Shown here: one piece after another, positions 46,546 to 55,286 of the stretch
Numbering within the stretch: the stretch's first letter is position 1
Layout of the letters: each line of letters begins with the position of its first letter
Source of the DNA: UJ101 sp965262705
Lineage (GTDB): Bacteria; Bacteroidota; Bacteroidia; Flavobacteriales; UJ101
DNA length: 64,000 nucleotides
NCBI GenBank assembly: GCA_965262705.1
Contig: OZ253556.1
Span: 1,550,001-1,614,000 of the forward strand
Direction: 5' to 3'
Program-made: the position numbers and the translations under genes
The notes under the pieces: model-generated
The model's input: the letters and a program-made list of their open reading frames with translations, nothing else
The model's database searches: none
Told to the model about the DNA's origin: nothing

Positions 46546-47887
46546 CTTGACTTGTTTCAGGGTTCGTTACTTTTATTTGCCTAATCCTTTTTTTATCAAG
46601 CGCCTCTATCGTAAAAACATAGTTATTAAAAACTATTTTTTGGCGTTGCTTTGGAAATTTTTTATTTATTTCAATAATAAATCCCGCCAGCGTTTCGGCT
46701 TCTCCCTTTCGTTTTTCAAACGGCGTTTCATTTTCAATTTCTAAGATTCTATAAAAATCTTTTAAGGACGTTTTTCCTTCAAAAGTGTAATTATTTTCAT
46801 TTATTTTAGAATACATGACTTCTTCATCGTCAAATTCATCCGAAATTTCACCCACAATTTCTTCTATAATGTCCTCTAATGAAACAATCCCAGAAGTTCC
46901 TCCATATTCGTCCACTACTACCGCTATATGAACTTTTTTTTCTTTAAAATCAGCTAATAAATCATCCAATTTTTTATTTTCAGGAACGAAGTAAGGCTCG
47001 CGCAGCATTTGTACCCATAAAAATTCTTTTTGGTCAAGATAAGGAATTAAGTCTTTCGCGTATAAAATCCCTACGATGGTATCGATATTGTTTGCGTAAA
47101 CCGGAATACGAGAGTAACCGCTTTCGGATATTAATTCGATAATTTCAGCAAATTTTTGAGTGGTTTTTAAGGTAAACATATCCACCCTTGGTGTCATAAC
47201 CTGTTTTGCATCTGTGTTTCCAAACGATACAATTTCTTCTAAAATTTTATGGTTTTCTTGGTCTTCTGCTGTATGATTTTCAGCGGTTAGCTCCAGCGCT
47301 TGAGAAAGCTGATCGACAGAAAGATTGTCTTTACTTTTATCGGAACGATGCGTAATAAAATTCATCAGGTTTAATAATAAATAACTAAGCGGCGAAAATA
47401 CTTTTCGGATAAAATACATCGGTTTAGCCATAAAAGATGAAAATCGTAAGGCTTTATTATTTGCATATACCTTAGGTAAAATTTCTCCAAAAAGTAAAAT
47501 TAAAAAACTGATCCCGATAATTTCAATAATAAATTTTGAAGATATTACAGATCCAAAAAGTGTAAAGTCAGGAAATTGCAGGTATTTTTTTGCCAAATAA
47601 GAAGACACAATAACGATGGCTACATTAATAAAATTATTAGCAATCAATATCGTTGCTAATAACTTTTGCGGCTTTTCTAAAAGAGACTCTATAATAGTAA
47701 TGTCTTTAAAATAATCGTCTCTTGCTGCTTCTATTTGTTTTCGTGTAAGTGAGAAGAAAGCAACCTCAGCACCTGATATAATGGCAGAACTTATTAGCAA
47801 AAGAATGAGTACTACAAATGAAAGTATTGAAAAAATCAATTCTCCTGAGTTTATCACTAAAAGTATATCGGGAGGATCTGTATCCAC
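46538..47887 (-). CDS. gldE: Gliding motility-associated protein GldE (CBS/CorC family)
   Basis: 449 residues from a GTG at 47887. N-terminal DUF21/CNNM membrane domain with helices ELIFSILSFVVLILLLISSA, LATILIANNFINVAIVIVSS and FIIEIIGISFLILLFGEILP; then a CBS pair (VMTPRVDMFTLKT, DIVGILYAKDLIPY, VDEYGGTSGIVSLEDIIEEI) and a CorC/HlyC C-terminal domain. The family includes Mg/Co transport-related proteins; position upstream of gldD identifies GldE. 30 bp downstream of mutY on the same strand, so possibly one transcript. Confidence 0.92.
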   Translation of the reverse strand: MDTDPPDILLVINSGELIFSILSFVVLILLLISSAIISGAEVAFFSLTRKQIEAARDDYFKDITIIESLLEKPQKLLATILIANNFINVAIVIVSSYLAKKYLQFPDFTLFGSVISSKFIIEIIGISFLILLFGEILPKVYANNKALRFSSFMAKPMYFIRKVFSPLSYLLLNLMNFITHRSDKSKDNLSVDQLSQALELTAENHTAEDQENHKILEEIVSFGNTDAKQVMTPRVDMFTLKTTQKFAEIIELISESGYSRIPVYANNIDTIVGILYAKDLIPYLDQKEFLWVQMLREPYFVPENKKLDDLLADFKEKKVHIAVVVDEYGGTSGIVSLEDIIEEIVGEISDEFDDEEVMYSKINENNYTFEGKTSLKDFYRILEIENETPFEKRKGEAETLAGFIIEINKKFPKQRQKIVFNNYVFTIEALDKKRIRQIKVTNPETSQDE

Positions 47888-47917
47888 TTTTATATTGTAT
47901 AAGTTTTTACGAAGGTA

Positions 47918-48949
47918 CTAAAAATTAGATGGATTGTCGATAATAAAATCGGAAAAAATTTTAGGGACAGGTAATTTCAAACTTTTTACTTGTTCAAAAC
48001 TTACAAAAGTTCTGTCTTTTGCAAATAGTGCCCAATCTTCCTCTCCAAGGGCTATTTTCCAAAATTGTATGACTAATTTTTGGTGAGTTAAAACATGATG
48101 TATCGTTTTTTTCAATACAATGTTTTCAACCTTAAGTCCTTGAACTTTTTTAAAATAATCTACCTTACTATCTGTTTCTATCAAAGGAAACTGATAAAGA
48201 TTTTGCCATATATCTTTTTTGATTCGCTTTTCGAATAAGAATCCTTTATCAGGATAAAAATAATTCAAAAAACGCCGGGTAATTTGAATTTTTTTTGATT
48301 TTATCGGCAATAAATGCACTTTATTTTTGGCAAAGGCTGCGCATCCGTTTTGGATGGGGCAGATTTCACACTTTGTTTTCCTTGGCAAACAAATCATAGC
48401 CCCTAATTCCATTAATGCCTGATTAAAATCTCCCGGATTTTCTTTTGAGATGATTTGATTCCCCAGTTCAAAGAAATATTTTCTGGTTTTAGGAAGACGA
48501 ATATCCTTTTGAATGTCAAAAAATCGAGAGAGAACACGAAAAACATTTCCATCTACTGCACAAACGGGTTCTTTATAGCAAATAGAAGCAATGGCTGCCG
48601 CCGTATAATCGCCAATTCCTTTTAATTTTTTAAGGGCTGTAAATGAATCAGGTGGTTGGTTGCCCCTGTCAAAATAAATGTGCCTGGCGGTAAAATGCAG
48701 ATTTCTTGCACGAGAATAATAACCTAATCCTTCCCATTTTTTCAAAACCTCTTCTTCTTCTGCTCTTGCCAATGATTCCAAAGAAGGAAATTTTTCCATA
48801 AAACGATGATAGAATGCTATCATTTGCTTTACACGGGTTTGTTGTAACATAATCTCTGAAATCCAAACTTTGTAGAAATACGCTTCCTTGCGCCAGGGAA
48901 GTTTTCTGTTATGCGTTTTGTACCAAGTTAAAAGCTGTCTATCAATCAT
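47918..48949 (-). CDS. mutY: A/G-specific adenine glycosylase MutY
   Basis: Removes adenine mispaired with 8-oxoguanine. 343 residues. HhH-GPD domain: LPWRKEAYFYKVWISEIMLQ, QTRVKQM, LKKLKGIGDYTAAAIAS with the helix-hairpin-helix and Lys/Tyr, and VDGNVFRVLSRF with the catalytic Asp. The 4Fe-4S ligands are C-x6-C-x2-C-x5-C in CLPRKTKCEICPIQNGC. The C-terminal Nudix-like domain that recognises 8-oxoG follows. Divergent from the HU gene. Confidence 0.95.
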   Translation of the reverse strand: MIDRQLLTWYKTHNRKLPWRKEAYFYKVWISEIMLQQTRVKQMIAFYHRFMEKFPSLESLARAEEEEVLKKWEGLGYYSRARNLHFTARHIYFDRGNQPPDSFTALKKLKGIGDYTAAAIASICYKEPVCAVDGNVFRVLSRFFDIQKDIRLPKTRKYFFELGNQIISKENPGDFNQALMELGAMICLPRKTKCEICPIQNGCAAFAKNKVHLLPIKSKKIQITRRFLNYFYPDKGFLFEKRIKKDIWQNLYQFPLIETDSKVDYFKKVQGLKVENIVLKKTIHHVLTHQKLVIQFWKIALGEEDWALFAKDRTFVSFEQVKSLKLPVPKIFSDFIIDNPSNF

Positions 48950-48965
48950 CTTGAATATAAAAATA

Positions 48966-48995
48966 TTGTTTTTATTATAAAAATCTATACCTTTG
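48966..48995 (+). promoter_or_regulatory. HU operon promoter
   Basis: TTG (48966-48968), 19 bp, TACCTTTG (48988-48995): exact match to the Bacteroidota consensus, about 80 bp upstream of the HU start. Confidence 0.7.
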
Positions 48996-49074
48996 TGTCG
49001 TTAAATCTAATGCTATTAGAAATAAATCATCAAAATTAAACGAATTGAAACATTAACTTTAAATATGTATAAAA

Positions 49075-49371
49075 ATGACAAAAGCCGATATTGTTGCTAA
49101 TATTTCAAACAAACTGGGTTTGGAAAAATCAGAAGCACAGAAAGTTATAGAAGAATTTATGTTAGAAATAAAAAAATCTTTATCAAACGGAACGAATGTT
49201 TATCTAAGAGGATTTGGAAGTTTTGTGATAAAAAAACGAGCAGAAAAAACCGGAAGAAACATTACTAAAAATACGGCAGTGGTTATTTCTGCCCGCAATA
49301 TACCGGTTTTTAAGCCTTCAAAGTTTCTTAAGGAAGACGTAAAGAAAAACGTACCTGTAAAAAGTAAATAA
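49075..49371 (+). CDS. HU/IHF family DNA-binding protein
   Basis: 98 residues: MTKADIVANISNKLGLEKSE, helical dimer part, then LRGFGSFVIKKRAEKTGRNI, the beta-arm with ARNIPVFKPSKFLK. Bends and compacts DNA. First gene of a cluster with a 30-residue basic protein (10 bp later) and RNase G. Confidence 0.95.
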   Translation: MTKADIVANISNKLGLEKSEAQKVIEEFMLEIKKSLSNGTNVYLRGFGSFVIKKRAEKTGRNITKNTAVVISARNIPVFKPSKFLKEDVKKNVPVKSK

Positions 49372-49381
49372 AAATTAAAAT

Positions 49382-49474
49382 ATGCCTAGTGGAAAAAAGA
49401 GAAAGCGAAAGAAAGTAGCAACACATAAACGAAAGAAAAGAAGCAGACGCAACAGACACAAGAAGAAAAAATAA
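49382..49474 (+). CDS. 30-residue Lys/Arg-rich protein, possible ribosomal protein
   Basis: ATG at 49382 to TAA at 49472-49474; MPSGKKRKRKKVATHKRKKR then SRRNRHKKKK. Two thirds of the residues are Lys or Arg. The position between a HU gene and rng is, from memory, conserved in Bacteroidota, which argues for a real gene although it is very short. The pattern K-x3-H-K-x-K-R-x-R recalls the C-terminal segment of the mitochondrial small-subunit protein mS38 (DUF1713), so a ribosome-bound function is plausible but unproven. A terminator follows. Confidence 0.8.
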   Translation: MPSGKKRKRKKVATHKRKKRSRRNRHKKKK

Positions 49475-49500
49475 TTTTTTCACTGCTTTTAATAAAAAAT

Positions 49501-49532
49501 GCACTTCTCAACAAGTTTTAGAAGTGCTTTTT
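49501..49532 (+). terminator. Rho-independent-type terminator
   Basis: Stem GCACTTCT / AGAAGTGC (8 bp, loop 11 nt) followed by TTTTT. Lies between the small basic gene and rng, so rng may rely on readthrough or its own promoter. Confidence 0.8.
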
Positions 49533-49569
49533 GTGTTACTTTAAGGAAGATATAATTTTAGATTCTTTC

Positions 49570-51102
49570 ATGGGAAAAGAATTAATAGTAAACGTAGAAA
49601 AACATAAAATTCGATTAGCACTTTTAGATAAACGCCAATTAATCGAATTGCACCAGGAAGTTCATAGAAAGAAATTTTTGGTAGGAAACCTGTACGTGGG
49701 TAAAGTTAAAAAAGTTGCACCGGGGTTGAACGCTGCGTTTGTTAATATAGGGCATAGTAAAAATGCTTTTTTACACTACCAAGACCTAGGGCATCAGTTT
49801 AAATCTCTTTTAAAATATACGAAAATGGTACGCGCAGGGAAACAAACTTCTTCTAAGCTGGATCATTTTAAAACAGAAGAAAATATTTTAAAAGACGGAA
49901 AGATAACTGAGGTATTGTCATTGGGAGACAAAATATTGACTCAAATAACCAAAGAACCGATTTCTACCAAAGGACCCAGAATTACTTCTGAAGTATCTAT
50001 TGCCGGGCGTTATCTTATTTTGATTCCTTTTTCAAATAAGGTTTCTATATCACAAAAAATAAAAGACAAAAGCGAGCGTGAGCGATTAAATCGGCTAATT
50101 AGCAGTATTAAACCTAAGGGATTTGGCGTTATCGTCCGTACAATAGCCGCACAGAAAAAAGTTGCAGAACTTCATGCAGATATTAACTACCTAACGAATA
50201 AATGGAATTATGTGTATAATAATCTGAAAAACAAACAAGAAGTTCCAACACACATTCTTTCGGAATTAGACCGGGCTTCTTCTATTTTGCGCGATAATTT
50301 TGATGATAGCTTTACTCGAATTATTTGTGATGATAAGAAGCTTTGCGAGGAAATACAAGCCTATTTGGAAATTATTTCTTCGGATAAAAAAAACATCGTA
50401 ACGTACTATGATAATTACTTGCCTATCTTTGAAAAATATGCTATAGAAAAGCAGATTAAAACCTTATTTGGTAAAAATGTAGTTTTGCCCCAAGGTGCCT
50501 ATTTGGTAATAGAGCATACTGAGGCATTGCATGTTATTGATGTAAATAGTGGGAATAGAGCCGGTAAAAAAGGATCGCCGGAAGAAAATGCTTTTACAAT
50601 CAATAAAGCTGCAGCAACTGAAGTGGCAAGGCAGCTACGATTGAGGGATATGGGAGGAATTATCGTCATTGATTTTATTGATATGAAAGAAGCTGGGAAT
50701 CGACGAGCATTATATGAGCATCTAAGGGAATCTATGAAACAAAACAAAGCAAAGCATAAGATATTGCCTCCAAGTAAGTTTGGGTTAATTCAGGTAACTC
50801 GTCAGAGGGTCCGGCCGGTACTGGATATTGAGACAAATGAGAGAACTCATCAAAAAATAGATTCTCCATCAGATATTATAACATTATTAGAAACGCAGCT
50901 CAAACAAATTGTTTCAAATGAAAAGAAAAAAAGAATCTACCTCCATGTACACCCTTTTGTATCGGCTTATTTAAAGCAGGGAATTCCTTCCATTTACAAT
51001 AAATGGTGCGTAAAATATACATGGCGTTTAAAAATTATATCCTGTGATGCGCATTCCGTTTTAGAATATCATTTTTTTGATGAGAAAAAGCATAAAATAT
51101 AA
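49570..51102 (+). CDS. rng: Ribonuclease G (RNase E/G family)
   Basis: Endoribonuclease in rRNA maturation and mRNA decay. 510 residues from ATG at 49570 (MGKELIVNVEKHKIRLALL); an in-frame TTG-type extension overlaps the terminator. S1 domain at residues 40-130 (GNLYVGKVKKVAPGLNAAFV), an RNase H-like part and 5'-sensor (KGFGVIVRTIA), and the catalytic DNase I-like part with EHTEALHVIDVNSGNR and IIVIDFIDMKEAGNR carrying the two metal-binding Asp. The Zn-link region follows. No membrane or scaffold tail, so the G type. Confidence 0.95.
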   Translation: MGKELIVNVEKHKIRLALLDKRQLIELHQEVHRKKFLVGNLYVGKVKKVAPGLNAAFVNIGHSKNAFLHYQDLGHQFKSLLKYTKMVRAGKQTSSKLDHFKTEENILKDGKITEVLSLGDKILTQITKEPISTKGPRITSEVSIAGRYLILIPFSNKVSISQKIKDKSERERLNRLISSIKPKGFGVIVRTIAAQKKVAELHADINYLTNKWNYVYNNLKNKQEVPTHILSELDRASSILRDNFDDSFTRIICDDKKLCEEIQAYLEIISSDKKNIVTYYDNYLPIFEKYAIEKQIKTLFGKNVVLPQGAYLVIEHTEALHVIDVNSGNRAGKKGSPEENAFTINKAAATEVARQLRLRDMGGIIVIDFIDMKEAGNRRALYEHLRESMKQNKAKHKILPPSKFGLIQVTRQRVRPVLDIETNERTHQKIDSPSDIITLLETQLKQIVSNEKKKRIYLHVHPFVSAYLKQGIPSIYNKWCVKYTWRLKIISCDAHSVLEYHFFDEKKHKI

Positions 51103-51124
51103 TCCGATAGGTTTAATTTCGTAC

Positions 51125-51313
51125 GAGACCGTTGCAGAATATATAAAAAAGTATGAAAAAGAAAGCATTTAACTTCAAACTGTTTCCTTCTCAAAAAATT
51201 AAAACCCTCACAACCATTAGGTTGTTCCGGTATTTAATTTTTAGCTAGCGTTGTATTTTATTAGCTTTACCGACTTTCAATTCAGGTGCTAAATTGCTTT
51301 TTGCAACGGTCTC
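51125..51313 (+). repeat. MITE-F, full length
   Basis: GAGACCGTTGCAGAATATAT to TTTTTGCAACGGTCTC, perfect 12-bp ends; central part AAAAAATTAAAACCCTCACA and GGTATTTAATTTTT. Lies directly after rng. Confidence 0.92.
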
Positions 51314-51357
51314 AAATTATAGAAAACAGTTAAACTGATCAAATTTTATCCTATTTG

Positions 51358-51432
51358 TGGGTCGTATTGGGCTCGAACCAACGACCTCTGCCATGTCAAG
51401 GCAACGCTCTGAACCAACTGAGCTAACGACCC
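51358..51432 (-). tRNA. tRNA-Val (anticodon GAC)
   Basis: Acceptor GGGTCGT/ACGACCC, anticodon stem TTGCC/GGCAG with loop TTGACAT, T-arm GGTTCGAGCC. CCA not encoded. Confidence 0.94.
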
Positions 51433-51484
51433 TAATTTCCAGCGGTAAAAATAATACTTATTCATAAATAAATCAAAAGAGACT

Positions 51485-51669
51485 GAGACCGTTGCAGAAT
51501 ATATAAAAAAGTATGAAAAAGAAAGCATCTAACTTCAAACTGCTTCCTTCTCAAAAAATTAAAACCCTCACAACTATTAGGTTGCTCTGGGGTTTAATTT
51601 TAGCTTACGCTGACTTGTAGTTCCTCGGGCGTTGCATTTTTTTGTTAGAGCACTTTTTGCAACGGTCTC
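51485..51669 (+). repeat. MITE-F, full length
   Basis: GAGACCGTTGCAGAATATAT to TTTTTGCAACGGTCTC, perfect ends, nearly identical to the copy at 51125. A partial inverted piece (AAAAAGTGCTTTAGTAATTG, CAAGTCAGCGTAAACTAAAG) continues to about 51720. Confidence 0.92.
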
Positions 51670-51851
51670 AACTTTTGCAAAAAGTGCTTTAGTAATTGCA
51701 AGTCAGCGTAAACTAAAGGGATCAGTTTTATTATATCTTATATCTTTGTAGCGTATTGTAATTATAAGGTCGTGGCTTTATATTTTGAAAAATAAAGTTT
51801 TACAATTATTATTTTAAAAATTTAAAGATAACTAATAGAATAAGAAATAAA

Positions 51852-52040
51852 AGGTTTTGCAGAACAAATAAAAAAGTATGAAGATGAAAGCATTTAGCTT
51901 CAAACTGCTTACTTGCTTTAACTATGCTCAGCAATTGTCTCAAAAAATTAAAACCATCACAACCCAAAGGTTGCTCGGGGTTTGATTTTTAGCTAGCCCT
52001 GGCTTGCAATTGCTAAAGTACTTTTTGTAAAGCCCTCTAA
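51852..52040 (+). repeat. MITE-F, worn ends
   Basis: TTTTGCAGAACAAATAAAAA, AGCTTCAAACTGCTTACTTG, central hairpin AAAAAATTAAAACC...GGTTTGATTTTT, and GTACTTTTTGTAAAGCCCTC. Ends within 50 bp of the sigma factor gene. Confidence 0.8.
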
Positions 52041-52087
52041 TAATAAACATTAAAAGATTAATAAGTTGTTTTACTAAAAATTAAGAG

Positions 52088-52681
52088 ATGAGTTCAGAAA
52101 AAATAAATGATAGTATTTGGATTAAAAATTACCAAAATGGAGACGAAAAGGCATTGGTACATTTATTGGAAAAACATAAAGATTCAGTTTATCGGTTTAT
52201 TTATTCAAAATTATATAACAAAGCGCTGTCCGAAGATATTTTTCAAGATACTTTTATCAAGGTGATCCAAAACCTAAAGTTGGGAAAATATAATGAAAAA
52301 GGTAAGTTTTTACCCTGGGTTATGCGAATTGCACATAACTTAGTGATTGATCATTTTCGAAGAAATAGCAGGGTTAAAAAAGTAAATATTAAACTCTCTA
52401 TTGAAGACAGGGTTGATATTTTTACTATATTAGAGACCGATGAAGATAATATCGAATCGCTAATGATAAGAGAACAAACGATGCAATCACTCAATAGTTT
52501 ATTGGTATATCTTCCACCGACTCAACAAGAAGTTATTCATTTACGATTTTATATGGGGTTGAGTTTTAAAGAGATTTCGGAAGATACGGGGGTTAGTATC
52601 AATACTGCCTTAGGGCGTATGAGATATGCCTTGATTAATTTAAGGAAAGTAATTAAGAAAAAAGAATTGACTTTGCTATAA
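52088..52681 (+). CDS. ECF-type RNA polymerase sigma factor
   Basis: 197 residues. Region 2: VYRFIYSKLYNKALSEDIFQ, DTFIKVI and FLPWVMRIAHNLVIDHFRR (the -10 recognising helix). Region 4: LPPTQQEVIHLRFYMGLSFK and EISEDTGVSINTALGRMRYAL. No region 1 or 3, as in ECF sigmas. No anti-sigma gene with a transmembrane helix follows; instead a 49-residue protein does. Regulon unknown. Close to the sigma factors used by Flavobacteriia for general or stress functions. Confidence 0.92.
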   Translation: MSSEKINDSIWIKNYQNGDEKALVHLLEKHKDSVYRFIYSKLYNKALSEDIFQDTFIKVIQNLKLGKYNEKGKFLPWVMRIAHNLVIDHFRRNSRVKKVNIKLSIEDRVDIFTILETDEDNIESLMIREQTMQSLNSLLVYLPPTQQEVIHLRFYMGLSFKEISEDTGVSINTALGRMRYALINLRKVIKKKELTLL

Positions 52682-52739
52682 AAATATAATAATTCTATAA
52701 TAAAAACGTTATTTCCATGATAATTAAAATGTTACATCT

Positions 52740-52889
52740 ATGAATAAACTTTACCCTAAGCAAAAAATAATAAACCTTAAAGAATTAAAGCCTAAACAAG
52801 CTACCATAAAGAGAATTATAAATTATTCAAGATCGATTGACAGTTTAAAATTAAAAAAATTTAAACCCATATTTGTTTCAAAGAACTAA
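52740..52889 (+). CDS. Small protein downstream of the sigma factor
   Basis: 49 codons from ATG 52740 to TAA at 52887: MNKLYPKQKIINLKELKPKQ then ATIKRIINYSRSIDSLKLKK. The KPKQATI...YSRS segment resembles small proteins that follow this sigma factor in other Flavobacteriia (memory only). 58 bp after the sigma gene. Possibly a regulator of it; unproven. Confidence 0.65.
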   Translation: MNKLYPKQKIINLKELKPKQATIKRIINYSRSIDSLKLKKFKPIFVSKN

Positions 52890-52929
52890 GCATTTTGGCT
52901 TGCTATTCTAATGATTATAATAAAAAAAG

Positions 52930-53078
52930 ACTTTTACGCAATAAATTAAAAGCCTTACAATCATTAGGTCCCTCCGTCGTTTAATTTTTTTTGGGCGTTG
53001 CATTTTATTAGCTTACGCTGACTTGCAGTTGTTAAAGTACTTTTTGCAACTGCAAGTCAGCGTAAGCTAACGATCTCC
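52930..53078. repeat. Degenerate MITE-F with long perfect hairpin
   Basis: Left part worn (GACTTTTACGCAATAAATTA); right part is a perfect 22-bp inverted repeat, 53010-53031 with 53047-53068, loop 15 nt (TTAAAGTACTTTTTG). The stem is the module AGCTTACGCTGACTTGCAGT extended by two bases. It ends GATCTC at about 53078. Confidence 0.85.
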
Positions 53079-53112
53079 TTTTTATTTATCTATAAAATAG
53101 AGAAGAAAGCAG

Positions 53113-53120
53113 TATCTTTG
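53113..53120 (+). promoter_or_regulatory. Probable lipA -7 box
   Basis: TATCTTTG fits TAnnTTTG, 20 bp upstream of the lipA ATG. Confidence 0.45.
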
Positions 53121-53140
53121 TTTTTGTTGATAAGGATAAT

Positions 53141-54013
53141 ATGGAAGTACCTTTGAAAGAGATTACCCATGATAACCCTAAGCCTAAGTGGCTTCGAGTG
53201 AAATTACCTACGGGAAAAAAATATACTAAACTTAGGAAAGTAGTAGACAAATACCAACTCAATACCATTTGTCAAAGTGGAAGGTGCCCCAACATGGGTG
53301 AATGTTGGGGAGAAGGAGTTGCTACATTTATGATTCTAGGAAATATTTGTACGCGCTCCTGTGGATTTTGTGCAGTGAAAACCGGTCGGCCGGAAACGGT
53401 AGATTGGGAAGAGCCGGAGAAAGTAGCCCGCTCTATCAAGCGAATGGAAATTCAGCATGCGGTGATCACCTCAGTAGATCGAGATGATTTAAAAGATGGC
53501 GGCTCTATCATTTGGGCAGAAACCGTACGCGCAGTACGACGCATTTCACCGCAAACCACCATGGAAACATTAATTCCTGATTTTCAAGGGAATAACAAAC
53601 TAATTGATCGGGTTATTGAAGCCTCGCCTGAGGTAATTTCTCATAACCTCGAGACTGTGCAAAGATTAACGAGAGAAGTTCGCATTCAGGCAAAATATGA
53701 ACGCAGTCTGGCTGTCTTGAAATATTTAAAAGAATCCGGGCAGCGACGAACAAAAACCGGCATCATGCTTGGATTGGGTGAAACGCATAAAGAAATTATG
53801 AAAACTATGGAAGATGTTAGTGAAGCATCCGTTGATGTGATTACGATTGGGCAGTACCTACGCCCTACGAAAAAACATTTGCCTCTGCGTGAATTTATAT
53901 CGCCGGAACGATTTAGAATATATAAAGAATATGGAAAAAAATTAGGGTTTAAGCATGTGGAAAGCAGCCCCTTGGTTCGGTCTTCTTATAAGGCAAAAAA
54001 TCATGTTAATTAA
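53141..54013 (+). CDS. lipA: Lipoyl synthase
   Basis: Radical SAM enzyme inserting two sulfurs into octanoyl groups. 290 residues. Auxiliary cluster Cys: C-x4-C-x5-C in CQSGRCPNMGEC; radical SAM C-x3-C-x2-C in CTRSCGFC; C-terminal SSPLVRSSYKA with the conserved Ser ligand. MEVPLKEITHDNPKPKWLRV is the usual start. Convergent with lpxH, separated by 3 bp. Confidence 0.97.
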   Translation: MEVPLKEITHDNPKPKWLRVKLPTGKKYTKLRKVVDKYQLNTICQSGRCPNMGECWGEGVATFMILGNICTRSCGFCAVKTGRPETVDWEEPEKVARSIKRMEIQHAVITSVDRDDLKDGGSIIWAETVRAVRRISPQTTMETLIPDFQGNNKLIDRVIEASPEVISHNLETVQRLTREVRIQAKYERSLAVLKYLKESGQRRTKTGIMLGLGETHKEIMKTMEDVSEASVDVITIGQYLRPTKKHLPLREFISPERFRIYKEYGKKLGFKHVESSPLVRSSYKAKNHVN

Positions 54014-54016
54014 AAT

Positions 54017-54796
54017 TCAATTCTTATCATTCTTAAAATATTTTAATTTCAGTTCTTTTCCGTTAAATTCAATGTAAGAAAAATAAGAAATCCAATCCCC
54101 TAAATTAATGTATTTTGAATCATTAGAGAGAGCGAAAATCATAGGTAAATGACGGTGTCCATACACAAAATAATCACGATGTTGCTCCATCAATTTCTTT
54201 TTAGAATAGGCAATCAGCCATTCTTTATCCTCACCAAGAAATTGAATTTCCTCTTTACCTGAAATCATTTTATTTTGGCGAGATAAATATTCTCCTAAGG
54301 CAACGCCTATATCAGGGTGCAGCCACCGAAAACACCAGTTTAAAAAGCGAGATCGAAATATCTTTTTCATTTGTTTGTATCGTTTATCTCCAGGTCCTAA
54401 TCCATCACCGTGGGCGATTAAAAAACGCCTGGTATTTATTTGATATTCCTGTTGTGCAAAAAACACTTGCATACCTATCTCTTTCTGCAGATAGTCAAGC
54501 ATCCACATATCATGATTGCCGGTAAAAAATATAAGTTTTATGCCCGAGTCAGCTAATTCGGCTAATTTTCCCAGTGTGCGTACGAAGTATTTTGGAACTA
54601 CCCGTTTATACTCAAACCAAAAGTCAAATAAATCACCCAGCATAAATAAAACCTGTGCATCTTTCTTTATTTCGTCTAACCAACGCACAAAATATTTTTC
54701 TCTTATGAGGCTTTTTTCATAATCGGGAAGACCAAAGTGCTGATCGGAAGCGAAGTAAATTTTTTTTCCTTCTTTTAAATCAATTTTTTTCATCAT
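54017..54796 (-). CDS. lpxH: UDP-2,3-diacylglucosamine diphosphatase LpxH
   Basis: Makes lipid X in lipid A synthesis. 259 residues. Calcineurin-like metal motifs ASDQHFG, LGDLFDFWFEYK, FTGNHDMWM, AHGDGLGPGD and YGHRHLPM: the DFWFE and HGDGLGPGD segments are specific to the LpxH group. Starts at tandem ATGs (54796/54793), with four or more bases overlapping the queD stop, hence co-transcribed. Confidence 0.94.
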   Translation of the reverse strand: MMKKIDLKEGKKIYFASDQHFGLPDYEKSLIREKYFVRWLDEIKKDAQVLFMLGDLFDFWFEYKRVVPKYFVRTLGKLAELADSGIKLIFFTGNHDMWMLDYLQKEIGMQVFFAQQEYQINTRRFLIAHGDGLGPGDKRYKQMKKIFRSRFLNWCFRWLHPDIGVALGEYLSRQNKMISGKEEIQFLGEDKEWLIAYSKKKLMEQHRDYFVYGHRHLPMIFALSNDSKYINLGDWISYFSYIEFNGKELKLKYFKNDKN

Positions 54797-55245
54797 AGAT
54801 TATCTTCGGCAAACCACTCAGCATAAGAATTTTTAGTTTCGTATAATCGAAGTGAATGAAGTTTTATTTCTTTGGGTAGTTGTTTTTTGATTTTTTGTGA
54901 AAAATCGAATAACATGTTTTCGCATGTGGGCTGATAATCTGTAAAAATCACTTTATGCCCTTCTTTTTGTAAAAATTCTCCTAATTGGCGATGACCGCGT
55001 TCTATATTTAATATCGTTGCATGGTCAAAAGGCTCAGTGATTTCCTTTTGAACAAGTCTCTTCAAATTGCCAAAATCATAAAGCATTCCAAACTTTGCAT
55101 CCTTTTCGTTTTCATTTACTTTTCCTGATATAGTAACCTGCAATCGGTAAGAATGCCCATGAATATTTTTGCATTTTCCATCATATCCATACAAAGCATG
55201 TGCAGTTTCAAAACTAAATATTTTAGTTAAGCGAATGTTTTTCAT
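54793..55245 (-). CDS. queD: 6-carboxy-5,6,7,8-tetrahydropterin synthase (QueD)
   Basis: Queuosine precursor synthesis from GTP-derived dihydroneopterin triphosphate. 150 residues. Zinc ligands: His in FSFETAHALYGY, the H-x-H pair in IHGHSYRLQVTISG; catalytic residues in DFGNLKRLVQKEITEPFDHA and PTCENMLFDF; the Cys expected before the H-G-H is in YDGKCKNIHGH. A 6-pyruvoyl-tetrahydropterin synthase cannot be excluded, but tgt in the same window favours QueD. Overlaps lpxH. Confidence 0.92.
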   Translation of the reverse strand: MKNIRLTKIFSFETAHALYGYDGKCKNIHGHSYRLQVTISGKVNENEKDAKFGMLYDFGNLKRLVQKEITEPFDHATILNIERGHRQLGEFLQKEGHKVIFTDYQPTCENMLFDFSQKIKKQLPKEIKLHSLRLYETKNSYAEWFAEDNL

Positions 55246-55286
55246 CGTATTTTTGCGTTAGCGGGCGTAAATTTAGTGAAAATACT

